DNA from: Cyanobium sp. C1_MAG_00004
GTDB taxonomy: Bacteria > Cyanobacteriota > Cyanobacteriia > PCC-6307 > Cyanobiaceae
DNA length: 64,000 bases
Assembly (NCBI GenBank): GCA_027486935.1
Contig: JAIXOF010000120.1
Span: 50,815-114,814 of the forward strand
Reading direction: 5' to 3'
Made by a program: the position numbers and the translations under genes. This document shows positions 43,983 to 52,056 of the stretch, one piece after another. How positions within the stretch are numbered: position 1 is the first letter of the stretch; every line of letters begins with the position of its first letter. A model generated the notes under the pieces. It made no database searches, had not been told where the DNA came from, and saw only the letters and a program-made list of their open reading frames with translations.

Positions 43983-46808
43983 TCAGGCGGCGAGCGCGCT
44001 GTCCTGGTCGGTTGCCCTGGGCTCCTGCCCACGCTCTGGCTGCACGCTCACATGGCTGTTGGCTTCGATGCGGCCCAGCACCTGGCGGGCCCGCAGGACC
44101 ACCGACGGGGGCACCCCGGCAAGGCGGGCGGCCTCGATGCCATAGCTGCGGCTGGCTCCCCCCGGCACCACCCGGTGCAGAAACACCAGGGCCTCGCCGG
44201 TTTCTTCGACCAGGACCTGGGCGTTGGCGACGTTGGGCAGCAGCGCCGCCAGCTCGTTGAGCTCGTGATAATGGGTCGCAAAGATGCTGCGGGCAGCCAG
44301 ATCGCCGGCCAGGTGCTCGGCCACGGCCCAGGCGATCGCCAGTCCGTCAAAGGTGGCGGTGCCGCGCCCGATCTCATCAAGCAGCACCACTGAGCGGCTG
44401 GTGGCGTGGTGCAGGATGTTGGCCGTCTCGGCCATCTCCACCATGAAGGTGGACTGGCCTGCCGCCAGGTCGTCACCGGCACCCACCCGGGTAAAGATGC
44501 GGTCAGCGATCCCCAGCCGCGCTGAGGCCGCCGGGATCCAGCTGCCCATCTGGGCCATCAGCTGCAGCAGGCCCACCTGGCGCAGATAGCAGCTTTTGCC
44601 GCTGGCATTGGGGCCGGTCAGGATCACTAAGTCGGGAAGCTCGCCACCGCAGTCCGTCCCGGTGGCCCCGCTGCCTGAGCCGAGGGCAACCGAGTTGGGT
44701 GTGAAGGGGTCCTCCACCAGCAGCTGCTCGACCACCGGGTGGCGGCCCGCCTCGATCAGCAGCAGCCGCGCGTCGGGGCCATCGGGGTCGGTGATCTCGG
44801 GTGCGCAGTAGCCGCTGGTGGCGGCCAGTTCGGCCAGGCTGGCCAGGGCATCAAGCTCGGCCACCAGGCGGGCGGCCGTGCGCACCGGCGTGGCTTGCTC
44901 GCCCACCCGCGATCGCAGCTCACAGAACAGCTCGTACTCGCGCTGAGCCGCACGGGCCTTGAGCTGCAGGATCTGGCCTTCGCGTTGCTTGAGCGCCGGG
45001 GTGACGAAGCGCTCTTCATTGGCCAGGGTCTGGCGGCGGATCCAGTGGTCCGGCACCTTGCCCGCCTTGGCCCGGCTCACCGCCAGGAAGTAGCCAAAGG
45101 TGCGGTGGTATTGCAGTTTCAGGGTGCTGATGCCGCTGGCACTGCGCTCGGTGGTTTCCTGCTGGGCCAGCCAGCGGTCCTGGTCGTCGAGCTGGTTGCG
45201 CAGCCCATCGAGCAGGGGGTCGACGCCGTCATGAATGAGGCCGCCCTCGGTCAAGGACAGCGGTGGGGTGTCGAGCAGCACGTGGCGCAGCTCGGCCGCC
45301 AGGGCCTCCAGCTGAGGCCAGGGCCGGGCCAGGGCCTGCAGCGGATCGCTGCTGCTCTGCTGCAGCAGGCCCGCCAGCTGGGGCAGCCGCTCCAGGCCAT
45401 CGGCCAGGGCCACCAGGTCCCGGGCCGAGGCGGTGCCGGCGCCACAGCGCCCCGCCAGCCGCTCCAGATCGCCCATGGCCCGCAGCAGCCGGCGAATGGC
45501 GTTGCGCAGGGGGCGTGCACCAACCAGTTCGCTCACGGCGGCCTGCCGACGCAGGATCGCGGCCCGCTCCACCAGGGGCGCCTCGATCCAACGCCGCAGG
45601 CAGCGGCCGCCCATGGCGGTCAGGGTGCTGTCGAGGGCCCACAGCAGGGAGCCATGGACGCTGCCCCCCGTTTGGGTGCGGGTCAGTTCGAGGTTGCGGC
45701 GGGTGGCCGCATCCAGCACCAGGGCATCGCCCGGGTGCCAGGTGGTCGGCAGATCCAGGGGCACCCGGGCCTCGCTGACGGTGCCGTCCAGGTAGGCCAC
45801 CAGCCCGCCGGCGGCCCGCAGGGCCAGGGGTATCTCCCCCAGCCCCAGACCATCGAGGCTGGCCAGGCCAAAGCGCTGCTTGAGCGTGGCGGCGGCTTCG
45901 GCCGCGGCAAAGGGGGTGCGCGGCTGGGGGGTTTGGTGAATGCCAGGTGGACACCAGCTGTTGGGGTCGCTGGCGCCGTTGCCGCTTTCGGTAGTGGTTT
46001 GGGCCTCTGTCCCCGGCACCAGCAGTTCAGCCGCCTCGAGCTGCAGCAGCTCCTGGTGCAGCTCGGCGCTGCCGCTGCGTTGGCTGGCCCGGAACTCGCC
46101 GGTGCTGACATCGGCCACCGCCAGGCCCCAGCTGGCGCCCTCGTGCACCACCGCCGCCAGCCAGTTGTTGCGCCGGGCGCTCAGCAGGCCCTCGTCGATC
46201 ACGGTGCCGGGGGTCAGCACCCGGGTGATTTCGCGGCGCAGCAGCTCGCCTTTGGCGGGTGTGGTTTCGACCTGATCGCACAGGGCGACGCTGTGGCCGC
46301 GGCGCACCAGCTCACCGCAGTAGCGCTCTGCGGCGTGGTGGGGGATGCCCGCCATCGGCACCCGGCCGATCGCCTTGCCCCCCTCCTTGCCGGTCAGGGT
46401 GAGCTCGAGCAGCCGCGACACCAGGATCGCGTCTTCGAAGAAGCATTCAAAAAAGTCGCCCAGCCGATACAGCAGCACCCGGTCGGGGTGGGCGCGCTTG
46501 AGCTCCACGTAGTGGCGCAGCATCGGCGTCAGCTGCGCGGGCTTCACCAGGTCGTGGTGGTGCCAGGGCGGCAGGTCGTCGTCTGGGCTGGCGTCGCTGT
46601 TGGGTTCGGCAACCGCTGCGCCCGGGGTCGCCGTTGGCTGCCGGGTCCTGGGCCGGGCGTCGGCGTCCGCCACCAGGGCCGCGTCATGGCCTGCAAAGAC
46701 CTGCTCGTTGTCCTGAGCCTGAGAAGGGGCCTTGGCCGGGACCGCTGGCTCTGACGTCAATCCCAGGGCGGCCACCAGCGAGAGCTGCTGCTCGGCGTCT
46801 GCGGCCAC
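43983..46808 (-). CDS. mutS: DNA mismatch repair protein MutS
   Basis: 941 residues. Mismatch-binding domain with [11 protein letters not shown], the Phe-x-Glu reading head, then [25 protein letters not shown] and [25 protein letters not shown] in the connector and core. In the ATPase domain there are Walker [33 protein letters not shown], Walker [17 protein letters not shown], and [11 protein letters not shown]. An N-terminal extension of about 90 residues (Ala/Pro/Asp-rich) precedes the mismatch domain, longer than in E. coli. This is MutS1 by the intact FxE motif, not MutS2. Confidence 0.96.
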   Translation of the reverse strand: MAADAEQQLSLVAALGLTSEPAVPAKAPSQAQDNEQVFAGHDAALVADADARPRTRQPTATPGAAVAEPNSDASPDDDLPPWHHHDLVKPAQLTPMLRHYVELKRAHPDRVLLYRLGDFFECFFEDAILVSRLLELTLTGKEGGKAIGRVPMAGIPHHAAERYCGELVRRGHSVALCDQVETTPAKGELLRREITRVLTPGTVIDEGLLSARRNNWLAAVVHEGASWGLAVADVSTGEFRASQRSGSAELHQELLQLEAAELLVPGTEAQTTTESGNGASDPNSWCPPGIHQTPQPRTPFAAAEAAATLKQRFGLASLDGLGLGEIPLALRAAGGLVAYLDGTVSEARVPLDLPTTWHPGDALVLDAATRRNLELTRTQTGGSVHGSLLWALDSTLTAMGGRCLRRWIEAPLVERAAILRRQAAVSELVGARPLRNAIRRLLRAMGDLERLAGRCGAGTASARDLVALADGLERLPQLAGLLQQSSSDPLQALARPWPQLEALAAELRHVLLDTPPLSLTEGGLIHDGVDPLLDGLRNQLDDQDRWLAQQETTERSASGISTLKLQYHRTFGYFLAVSRAKAGKVPDHWIRRQTLANEERFVTPALKQREGQILQLKARAAQREYELFCELRSRVGEQATPVRTAARLVAELDALASLAELAATSGYCAPEITDPDGPDARLLLIEAGRHPVVEQLLVEDPFTPNSVALGSGSGATGTDCGGELPDLVILTGPNASGKSCYLRQVGLLQLMAQMGSWIPAASARLGIADRIFTRVGAGDDLAAGQSTFMVEMAETANILHHATSRSVVLLDEIGRGTATFDGLAIAWAVAEHLAGDLAARSIFATHYHELNELAALLPNVANAQVLVEETGEALVFLHRVVPGGASRSYGIEAARLAGVPPSVVLRARQVLGRIEANSHVSVQPERGQEPRATDQDSALAA

Positions 46809-46972
46809 GGCTCAGGCGACTGGGGCCGGTCGATGGTAGGCGTGCCGGCTGCGCTGTCCTGGCATCGAGTTGTGAAGGATGGGGCCGCCGCCAACGGGTG
46901 GCTGCTCTCGCGTGTGAGAATCCGCCCCACTGGCTGGCGAATCAGGTTCGTGCAGCCCTTCGACGCTGAGCC

Positions 46973-47161
46973 ATGCAGTACCTCAACACCCTCACCGTTC
47001 TGGCCCTGGTGGTGATGTCCTTCGCCCTGATCGTGGCTGTGCCGGTGCTGTACGCCAGCAGCGAGGACAGCGGCCGCTCCAATCGCCTGATCCTGTTGGG
47101 TGGCCTGGTCTGGGTGGCCCTGGTGCTGGTCAACTGGGGCGTCAGCTTCTTTGTTGTCTGA
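46973..47161 (+). CDS. psbZ: Photosystem II protein PsbZ (Ycf9)
   Basis: 62 residues, two transmembrane helices joined by a short loop: LNTLTVLALVVMSFALIVAVPVLYA, then SSEDSGRSNRLILLGGLVW leading into the second helix and ending NWGVSFFVV. Length and layout match PsbZ, a small peripheral subunit that stabilises PSII-antenna contacts. The loop PVLYASxE is a family mark. 164 bp separate it from the divergent mutS start, room for its own promoter, though no strong -10/-35 pair stands out. Confidence 0.93.
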   Translation: MQYLNTLTVLALVVMSFALIVAVPVLYASSEDSGRSNRLILLGGLVWVALVLVNWGVSFFVV

Positions 47162-47226
47162 GCGGCGGCGTTGCAGGCTTCGTCGCGCCTTCTGCTTAGG
47201 CTGGTGACACCTGCAGGGCCAACGGT

Positions 47227-47703
47227 TTGGGCGTTTTTGAGGGTCGGTTCACCGGTGCGGCCAGCCTGCGCATCGCCATCGTTGTGGCCCGCTTCAATGA
47301 TCTGGTCACCGGCAAGCTGCTGAGCGGCTGTCTTGATTGCCTCAGTCGCCACGGCATCGACGTCAGCGAGACCAGCGGTCAGCTCGATGTGGCCTGGGTG
47401 CCGGGCAGTTTTGAGGTCCCCCTGGTGGCCCAGCGCCTGGCCGCCAGCGGCCGCTACCAGGTGGTGATCACCCTGGGGGCCGTGATTCGTGGCGATACGC
47501 CCCACTTTGATGTGGTGGTGGCCGAGGTCAGCAAGGGGGTTGCCGCGGTCAGCCGCGACACCGGCGTGCCGGTGATCTTCGGCGTGCTGACCACCGACAC
47601 CCTGCAGCAGGCCCTCGAGCGGGCGGGCATCAAGAGCAACCTGGGCTGGAGCTATGGCCTGCAGGCGCTCGAAATGGGTAGCTTGATGGCGACGTTGCCT
47701 TAA
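47227..47703 (+). CDS. ribH: 6,7-dimethyl-8-ribityllumazine synthase
   Basis: Penultimate enzyme of riboflavin synthesis. [17 protein letters not shown] binds the substrate ribityl chain, [15 protein letters not shown] and the catalytic histidine in GDTPHFDVV (His93) follow, then [19 protein letters not shown], a diagnostic block. 158 residues. The start is TTG 47227 (giving [10 protein letters not shown]), 65 bp after psbZ on the same strand. Short linker after it to the rfb operon. Confidence 0.95.
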   Translation: MGVFEGRFTGAASLRIAIVVARFNDLVTGKLLSGCLDCLSRHGIDVSETSGQLDVAWVPGSFEVPLVAQRLAASGRYQVVITLGAVIRGDTPHFDVVVAEVSKGVAAVSRDTGVPVIFGVLTTDTLQQALERAGIKSNLGWSYGLQALEMGSLMATLP

Positions 47704-47819
47704 GCGTCGTTCCCAACAACGCTGCGCCCATGGGCCCGATCCAGCCCGGATCTGCTGATCATCCGGTATGGGCCGCCATTCGACGGCAGGTTGCTCGCCT
47801 TAGCCTGCCCAAATCTCCT

Positions 47820-48719
47820 TTGCCCAGCGTTTCCAAGGGTCTGCTGCTCGCCGGCGGCAACGGCACGCGCCTGCATCCGATCACCCAGGGGGTGAGCAAG
47901 CAGCTGCTGCCGGTGTACGACAAACCGATGGTGTTTTACCCCCTCAGCACCCTGATGCTGGCGGGGATTCGCGAGGTGCTGGTGATCACCACCCCGCACG
48001 ATCAGGAGGCCTTCAAGCGCCTGCTGGGCGATGGCCGTGCCTGGGGCATGACCATTCAGTACGCCGTCCAGCCCAGCCCTGACGGCCTGGCCCAGGCCTT
48101 TTTGATCGGGGCCGATTTTCTGGACGGCTCTGCTGCGGCCCTGGTGCTGGGCGACAACCTGTTCCATGGCCACAACCTGGTGACCCTGCTGCAGAACAGC
48201 CAGGGCGAAGCGGTCGGGGCCACCGTGTTTGCCTACCCGGTGCGCGATCCCGGTCGCTTCGGGGTGGTCGGCTTTGACGGCGAGCGGCGGGTGGTCAGCC
48301 TCGAGGAAAAACCCGCCAATCCCAGCTCGCGCTTTGCGGTCACCGGTCTCTACTTCTATGACCACACCGTGGTCGAGCGGGCCGCCAGCCTGCGCCCCTC
48401 GCACCGCGGCGAGCTCGAGATCACCGACCTCAACCGCCAGTACCTCGAGGAGGGACTGCTGCGGGTCGAGCTGATGAGCCGCGGCATGGCCTGGCTCGAC
48501 ACCGGCACCTGTGATTCGCTGCATGAGGCCAGCAGTTACATCCGCACCCTTGAGCGCCGCCAGGGCCTCAAGGTCGGCTGTCCTGAAGAGGTGGCCTGGC
48601 GCCAGGGCTGGATCGATGACGACCAGCTGGCGGCCCTGGCCGCACCCCTGCGCAGCAGCGGCTACGGCGATTACCTGCTGCGGGTGCTGGCCGATGGCGA
48701 CGGGAGCGGCCGGCCATGA
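47820..48719 (+). CDS. rfbA: Glucose-1-phosphate thymidylyltransferase
   Basis: Makes dTDP-glucose, the first step to dTDP-L-rhamnose. Nucleotide-binding [16 protein letters not shown], then [37 protein letters not shown] and the late [12 protein letters not shown]. 299 residues from TTG 47820, which starts [13 protein letters not shown] and fits family length. An ATG at 47730 would add 30 residues with no family similarity. First gene of the rhamnose operon. The stop overlaps the rfbC start by ATGA. Confidence 0.94.
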   Translation: MPSVSKGLLLAGGNGTRLHPITQGVSKQLLPVYDKPMVFYPLSTLMLAGIREVLVITTPHDQEAFKRLLGDGRAWGMTIQYAVQPSPDGLAQAFLIGADFLDGSAAALVLGDNLFHGHNLVTLLQNSQGEAVGATVFAYPVRDPGRFGVVGFDGERRVVSLEEKPANPSSRFAVTGLYFYDHTVVERAASLRPSHRGELEITDLNRQYLEEGLLRVELMSRGMAWLDTGTCDSLHEASSYIRTLERRQGLKVGCPEEVAWRQGWIDDDQLAALAAPLRSSGYGDYLLRVLADGDGSGRP

Positions 48720-49300
48720 ATGTCCAGCCCTTGGCCCTTGACGGTCTGCTGCTACTCACCCCCGAGCTGTTCGCCGATGCCCGCGGCTGCCTGTTTGAAA
48801 GCTGGAACCAGCGCCGTTGGCACCGCACCCTGCAGGACCATGGCCAGGAGCCGGCTCCGTTTGTGCAGGAGAACCACTCCTGCTCGAAGCGTGGGGTGCT
48901 GCGGGGTCTGCATTACCAGCTGCCGCCCCATGCCCAGGCCAAGTTGGTGCGCGTCGTTCAGGGCGAGATCTTTGACGTGGCCGTCGATCTGCGGCCCCGT
49001 TCGCCCACCCATGGCCGCTGGATCGGCGTTGTCCTCAGCGCCGGCAACCACCGGCAGCTGTGGTTGCCGGCAGGTTTCGCCCATGGCTTTCTCTGCCTGT
49101 CCGAGACCGCCGAGGTGCTGTACCGCACCACCGCCTTCTGGGACCGGGCCAGTGAGCGCGCGTTGCGCTGGGACGATCCCGCCCTGGCCATTGACTGGCC
49201 CCTCGCCCGCCTGGCCGGGGCCCGGCCGCTGCTGTCACCCAAAGACGCGCAGGCCCCCCTGCTGTCCGAGGCTGGTGAGGTGTTGCCATCTCGGCCGTGA
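48716..49300 (+). CDS. rfbC: dTDP-4-dehydrorhamnose 3,5-epimerase
   Basis: Cupin-fold epimerase acting on dTDP-4-keto-6-deoxyglucose. [29 protein letters not shown] (catalytic His in RGLHYQ), [40 protein letters not shown] are all standard. 194 residues. It overlaps rfbA by four bases at its start and rfbD by four at its end (GTGA), so the operon is translationally coupled. Confidence 0.95.
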   Translation: MNVQPLALDGLLLLTPELFADARGCLFESWNQRRWHRTLQDHGQEPAPFVQENHSCSKRGVLRGLHYQLPPHAQAKLVRVVQGEIFDVAVDLRPRSPTHGRWIGVVLSAGNHRQLWLPAGFAHGFLCLSETAEVLYRTTAFWDRASERALRWDDPALAIDWPLARLAGARPLLSPKDAQAPLLSEAGEVLPSRP

Positions 49301-50193
49301 TCGTTCTGCTCACCGGCGGCGCCGGCCAGTTGGGTCACGAGCTGCGGCGCCAGCTGCCGTCTGGGGTCGAGCTGATCGCCACCAGCCGCTGCGGCGGCGA
49401 CGGGTTGCTGCCCCTCGATCTGGCCGATCCCCAGGCCTGCCGTCAGGCCGTGCTGGATCTGCGGCCTGACTGGGTGCTCAACAGCGGCGCCTACACCGCC
49501 GTCGACCGGGCCGAAAGCGAACCCGAGCTCGCCCATGCGGTCAATGGGGGCGCCCCGCGGGCGCTGGCCGAGGCCCTGCTGCAGACCGGCGGCCGCCTGT
49601 TGCAGCTGAGCACCGATTTCGTGTTCAACGGCAACCAGGGCACGCCCTACCGCCCCGAGCAGGCCCGCGATCCCCTGGGGGTCTACGGCGCCAGCAAGGC
49701 GGCGGGCGAGCTGGCGGTCGAGCAGGTGCTGGGGGGCAGCGGCCGTGGCGTGATCGTGCGCACCAGCTGGGTGATGGGCCCGGTGGGGCGCAACTTTGCG
49801 CTGACGATGCTGGGGCTGCACCGCGAGCGCGGGGCGGCGGGCCAGGCCCTGGCGGTGGTGGCTGACCAGGTGGGTGGCCCCACCTGCACCCACACCCTGG
49901 CGGCCGCCTGCTGGCGGGTGCTGCAGACGGGCCTGGAGGCGCCGGTGCTGCACTGGAGCGACGCCGGTGCCGCCAGCTGGTACGACGTCGCCGTCGCCGT
50001 CGGCGAGTTGGGTCAACAACTGGGGCTGGTCGAGCAGCCCGCTGCGGTCAGACCGATCACCACCGCCGAGTACCCCACGCCGGCGCAGCGGCCCGGCTAT
50101 TCGCTGCTGGCCTGCAACGGCAGCCGCGCCCTGCTGGGTCTAGAGCCGACCCACTGGCGCACTGCATTGCGGCAACTGCTGGCGCAGCTGTGA
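49297..50193 (+). CDS. rfbD: dTDP-4-dehydrorhamnose reductase
   Basis: Final reduction to dTDP-L-rhamnose. The NAD(P)-binding GGAGQLGHELRR is near the start, WVLNSGAYTAVDRAES and LSTDFVFNG follow, and VYGASKAAGELAV contains the YxxxK pair. 298 residues from GTG 49297, inside the end of rfbC. Late block VADQVGGPTCTHTLA is the family substrate loop. The rfbB gene comes 34 bp later. Confidence 0.94.
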   Translation: MIVLLTGGAGQLGHELRRQLPSGVELIATSRCGGDGLLPLDLADPQACRQAVLDLRPDWVLNSGAYTAVDRAESEPELAHAVNGGAPRALAEALLQTGGRLLQLSTDFVFNGNQGTPYRPEQARDPLGVYGASKAAGELAVEQVLGGSGRGVIVRTSWVMGPVGRNFALTMLGLHRERGAAGQALAVVADQVGGPTCTHTLAAACWRVLQTGLEAPVLHWSDAGAASWYDVAVAVGELGQQLGLVEQPAAVRPITTAEYPTPAQRPGYSLLACNGSRALLGLEPTHWRTALRQLLAQL

Positions 50194-50227
50194 ATACGCT
50201 CAGCCCGTGGACTGCGCAGAACGACCC

Positions 50228-51331
50228 ATGACCGCACCGATGCCCTCGGCCGGCGAGCTGCTGGCAGGCCGCGCGCGGGTGCTGGTGACCGGCGGGGCTG
50301 GTTTCATCGGCGGGGCGGTGGTGCGCCGGCTGTTGAACACCAGCGAGGCGTTGGTGTTCAACCTCGACAAGCTGGGGTACGCCAGCGATCTGACCAGCAT
50401 CGGTGAGCATCCGCGCCACCGCTTCTTGCAGGTGGATCTGGCCGACGCCGCCGCGACCGCCGCTGCCGTGGCCGCCGCCGACCCCGACCTGGTGCTGCAC
50501 CTGGCCGCCGAAAGCCATGTGGACCGTTCGATCGAAGGTCCGGCCGCCTTTCTGGAAAGCAATGTGCTGGGCACCTTTCAGCTGCTGCAGGCGGTGCGCA
50601 GCCATTGGCACCAGCTGCCGGCCGAGCGTCAGGAGCGCTTCCGCCTGCTGCACATCTCGACCGATGAGGTGTTCGGCAGCCTCGGCCCCGAGGGACGGTT
50701 TTCGGAAACGACCCCCTACGACCCCCGCTCCCCCTATTCGGCCAGCAAGGCCGCCAGCGACCACCTGGTGCGGGCCTGGCACCACACCTATGGCCTGCCG
50801 GTGGTGCTGACCAACTGCTCCAACAACTACGGCCCCTGGCAGTTCCCCGAGAAGCTGATTCCGGTGGTGATTCTCAAGGCCGCCGCCGGCGAACCGATCC
50901 CCCTCTATGGCGACGGCGCCAACGTGCGCGACTGGCTGTTCGTCGAGGATCACGTCGATGCCCTGCTGCTGGCGGCCACCCGCGGCCAGCTGGGCCAGAG
51001 CTACTGCGTCGGGGGCTCGATCGATCCGGCCACCCCCAGCGAGCGCAGCAACCGCGAGGTGGTCGAGGCGATCTGCGCCCTGCTCGATCAGCGCCTGCCC
51101 CAGGGCGCTCCCCACAGCCGGCTGATCACCAGCGTCACCGACCGCCCCGGCCACGACCGCCGCTATGGGATCGACCCGACCCGCATCGCCACCGAGCTGG
51201 GCTGGCGGCCGCGCCATGGCTTTGCCGAGGGGTTGGCCTTGACCGTGGACTGGTACCTCGATCAGACCCCCTGGTGCAGCACGGTGCGCCAGCGTGCGGC
51301 CTATGGGGGTCAGCGGCTCGGCCTGGTTTGA
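50228..51331 (+). CDS. rfbB: dTDP-glucose 4,6-dehydratase
   Basis: NAD-dependent dehydratase converting dTDP-glucose to the 4-keto-6-deoxy sugar. VTGGAGFIGGAVVRRLL opens the Rossmann fold, then HLAAESHVDRSIEGP, STDEVFGSLG (catalytic Asp-Glu), PYSASKAASDHLVRAW (YxxxK), TNCSNNYGPWQFPEKLIP and VTDRPGHDRRYGID. 367 residues from ATG 50228; an in-frame GTG at 50207 would add seven. Placed last of the four, unlike the common rfbBDAC order. A GC-rich hairpin follows its stop. Confidence 0.95.
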   Translation: MTAPMPSAGELLAGRARVLVTGGAGFIGGAVVRRLLNTSEALVFNLDKLGYASDLTSIGEHPRHRFLQVDLADAAATAAAVAAADPDLVLHLAAESHVDRSIEGPAAFLESNVLGTFQLLQAVRSHWHQLPAERQERFRLLHISTDEVFGSLGPEGRFSETTPYDPRSPYSASKAASDHLVRAWHHTYGLPVVLTNCSNNYGPWQFPEKLIPVVILKAAAGEPIPLYGDGANVRDWLFVEDHVDALLLAATRGQLGQSYCVGGSIDPATPSERSNREVVEAICALLDQRLPQGAPHSRLITSVTDRPGHDRRYGIDPTRIATELGWRPRHGFAEGLALTVDWYLDQTPWCSTVRQRAAYGGQRLGLV

Positions 51332-51332
51332 C

Positions 51333-51346
51333 CGGGGGCACCCCCG
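51333..51346. terminator. Hairpin just after rfbB
   Basis: CGGGGG-CA-CCCCCG, a perfect GC-rich inverted repeat two bases after the rfbB stop codon and 37 bp before the tRNA-Gly gene. It lacks a T-run, so it is only a candidate terminator for the rhamnose operon. A second hairpin, CGGCG-TGAA-CGCCG (51366-51379), lies between it and the tRNA. Confidence 0.45.
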
Positions 51347-51383
51347 TGGTGCATGCTGGGCGGGTCGGCGTGAACGCCGTCCT

Positions 51384-51455
51384 GCGGATGTAGCTCAGTG
51401 GTAGAGCATCTCCTTGCCAAGGAGAGGGTCGAGAGTTCGAATCTCTTCATCCGCT
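51384..51455 (+). tRNA. tRNA-Gly (anticodon GCC)
   Basis: 72-nt cloverleaf. The acceptor stem GCGGATG (51384-51390) pairs with CATCCGC (51448-51454), with discriminator U at 51455. The D-arm contains AGCTCAGTGGTAGAGC. The anticodon stem CTCCT/AGGAG frames a loop with GCC. The T-arm has the GTTCGA box (51435-51440, GAGAGTTCGAATCTC). No CCA is encoded. GCC reads GGC/GGU, the major glycine codons of this GC-rich DNA. The stop codon of the opposite-strand acetyltransferase gene lies inside the 3' acceptor strand. Confidence 0.95.
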
Positions 51456-51917
51456 TGTCTGTTGTTTCAGCATCAGCTGCTGGCTGCTGACGGTCTCGAA
51501 CCCCAGCTGCTGGTAAAAGCCTGCGCTGTTGCTCGTCATCAGATAGACCCGTTCGACCCGGCGCAGCCGGGGGTGCTCCAGCAGGGTGGCGACGATGCGC
51601 CGCCCCAGCCCGCGCCCCTGGTGCTCCTCGTCGACCACCACGTCCCAGAGCACGGCCCTGAACAGGCCGTCGCTGCTGGCCCGGCCAAAGCCGACCAGCT
51701 GCCGTCCCTGCCAGACGCTCACGGCGGCGGCGCTGCCCCGCAGCATGGCCCTCAGGGCTGCGTGGCTGCGCCCCCGGGCCCAGAAGCTGTTCCGCTCCAG
51801 CAGGCGCTGCAGTTGATCCAGCGCCCCCACGGGTCGCAAATCAGGACCAAGCCCCAGGCGCAGTCCTGGTGCACCGCTGCGGTGGCGGATCAGCTGGATC
51901 GGCGCAACGCTCTGCAT
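51447..51917 (-). CDS. GNAT-family N-acetyltransferase (Ycf52-like)
   Basis: 156 residues from ATG 51917. Acetyl-CoA binding motif with DVVVDEEHQGRGLGRRIVATLLEH, the (Q/R)GxG(L/I)G loop, then RVERVYLMTSNSAGFYQQLGFE, a typical GNAT C-terminal block. The N-terminal half has LQRLLERNSFWARGRS, resembling plastid and cyanobacterial Ycf52/NSI-type acetyltransferases that modify chloroplast proteins. The substrate is unknown here. An open frame continues upstream to 52094 without conserved features. Its TGA lies within the tRNA-Gly acceptor stem (nine-base overlap). Confidence 0.82.
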   Translation of the reverse strand: MQSVAPIQLIRHRSGAPGLRLGLGPDLRPVGALDQLQRLLERNSFWARGRSHAALRAMLRGSAAAVSVWQGRQLVGFGRASSDGLFRAVLWDVVVDEEHQGRGLGRRIVATLLEHPRLRRVERVYLMTSNSAGFYQQLGFETVSSQQLMLKQQTSG

Positions 51918-52056
51918 CAGCCAATCCTCGCGTCTGGCCTGGCGGCCCCGCTGGAGGAGCCTTGGCTGCAGCAAAACCCCTGTGCCAGCAGGCTTTTGGG
52001 ACCTCTGATGCCGGTTTTGCAGTGGTAGGGTGACCCCACTGGATGGTGGCCGATCG

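Noticed and set aside
51384..51455. tRNA-Gly as an attachment site of an integrated element
   Set aside because: No integrase gene and no second copy of the tRNA 3' end were seen in the window; only the neighbouring sugar operon hints at insertion.
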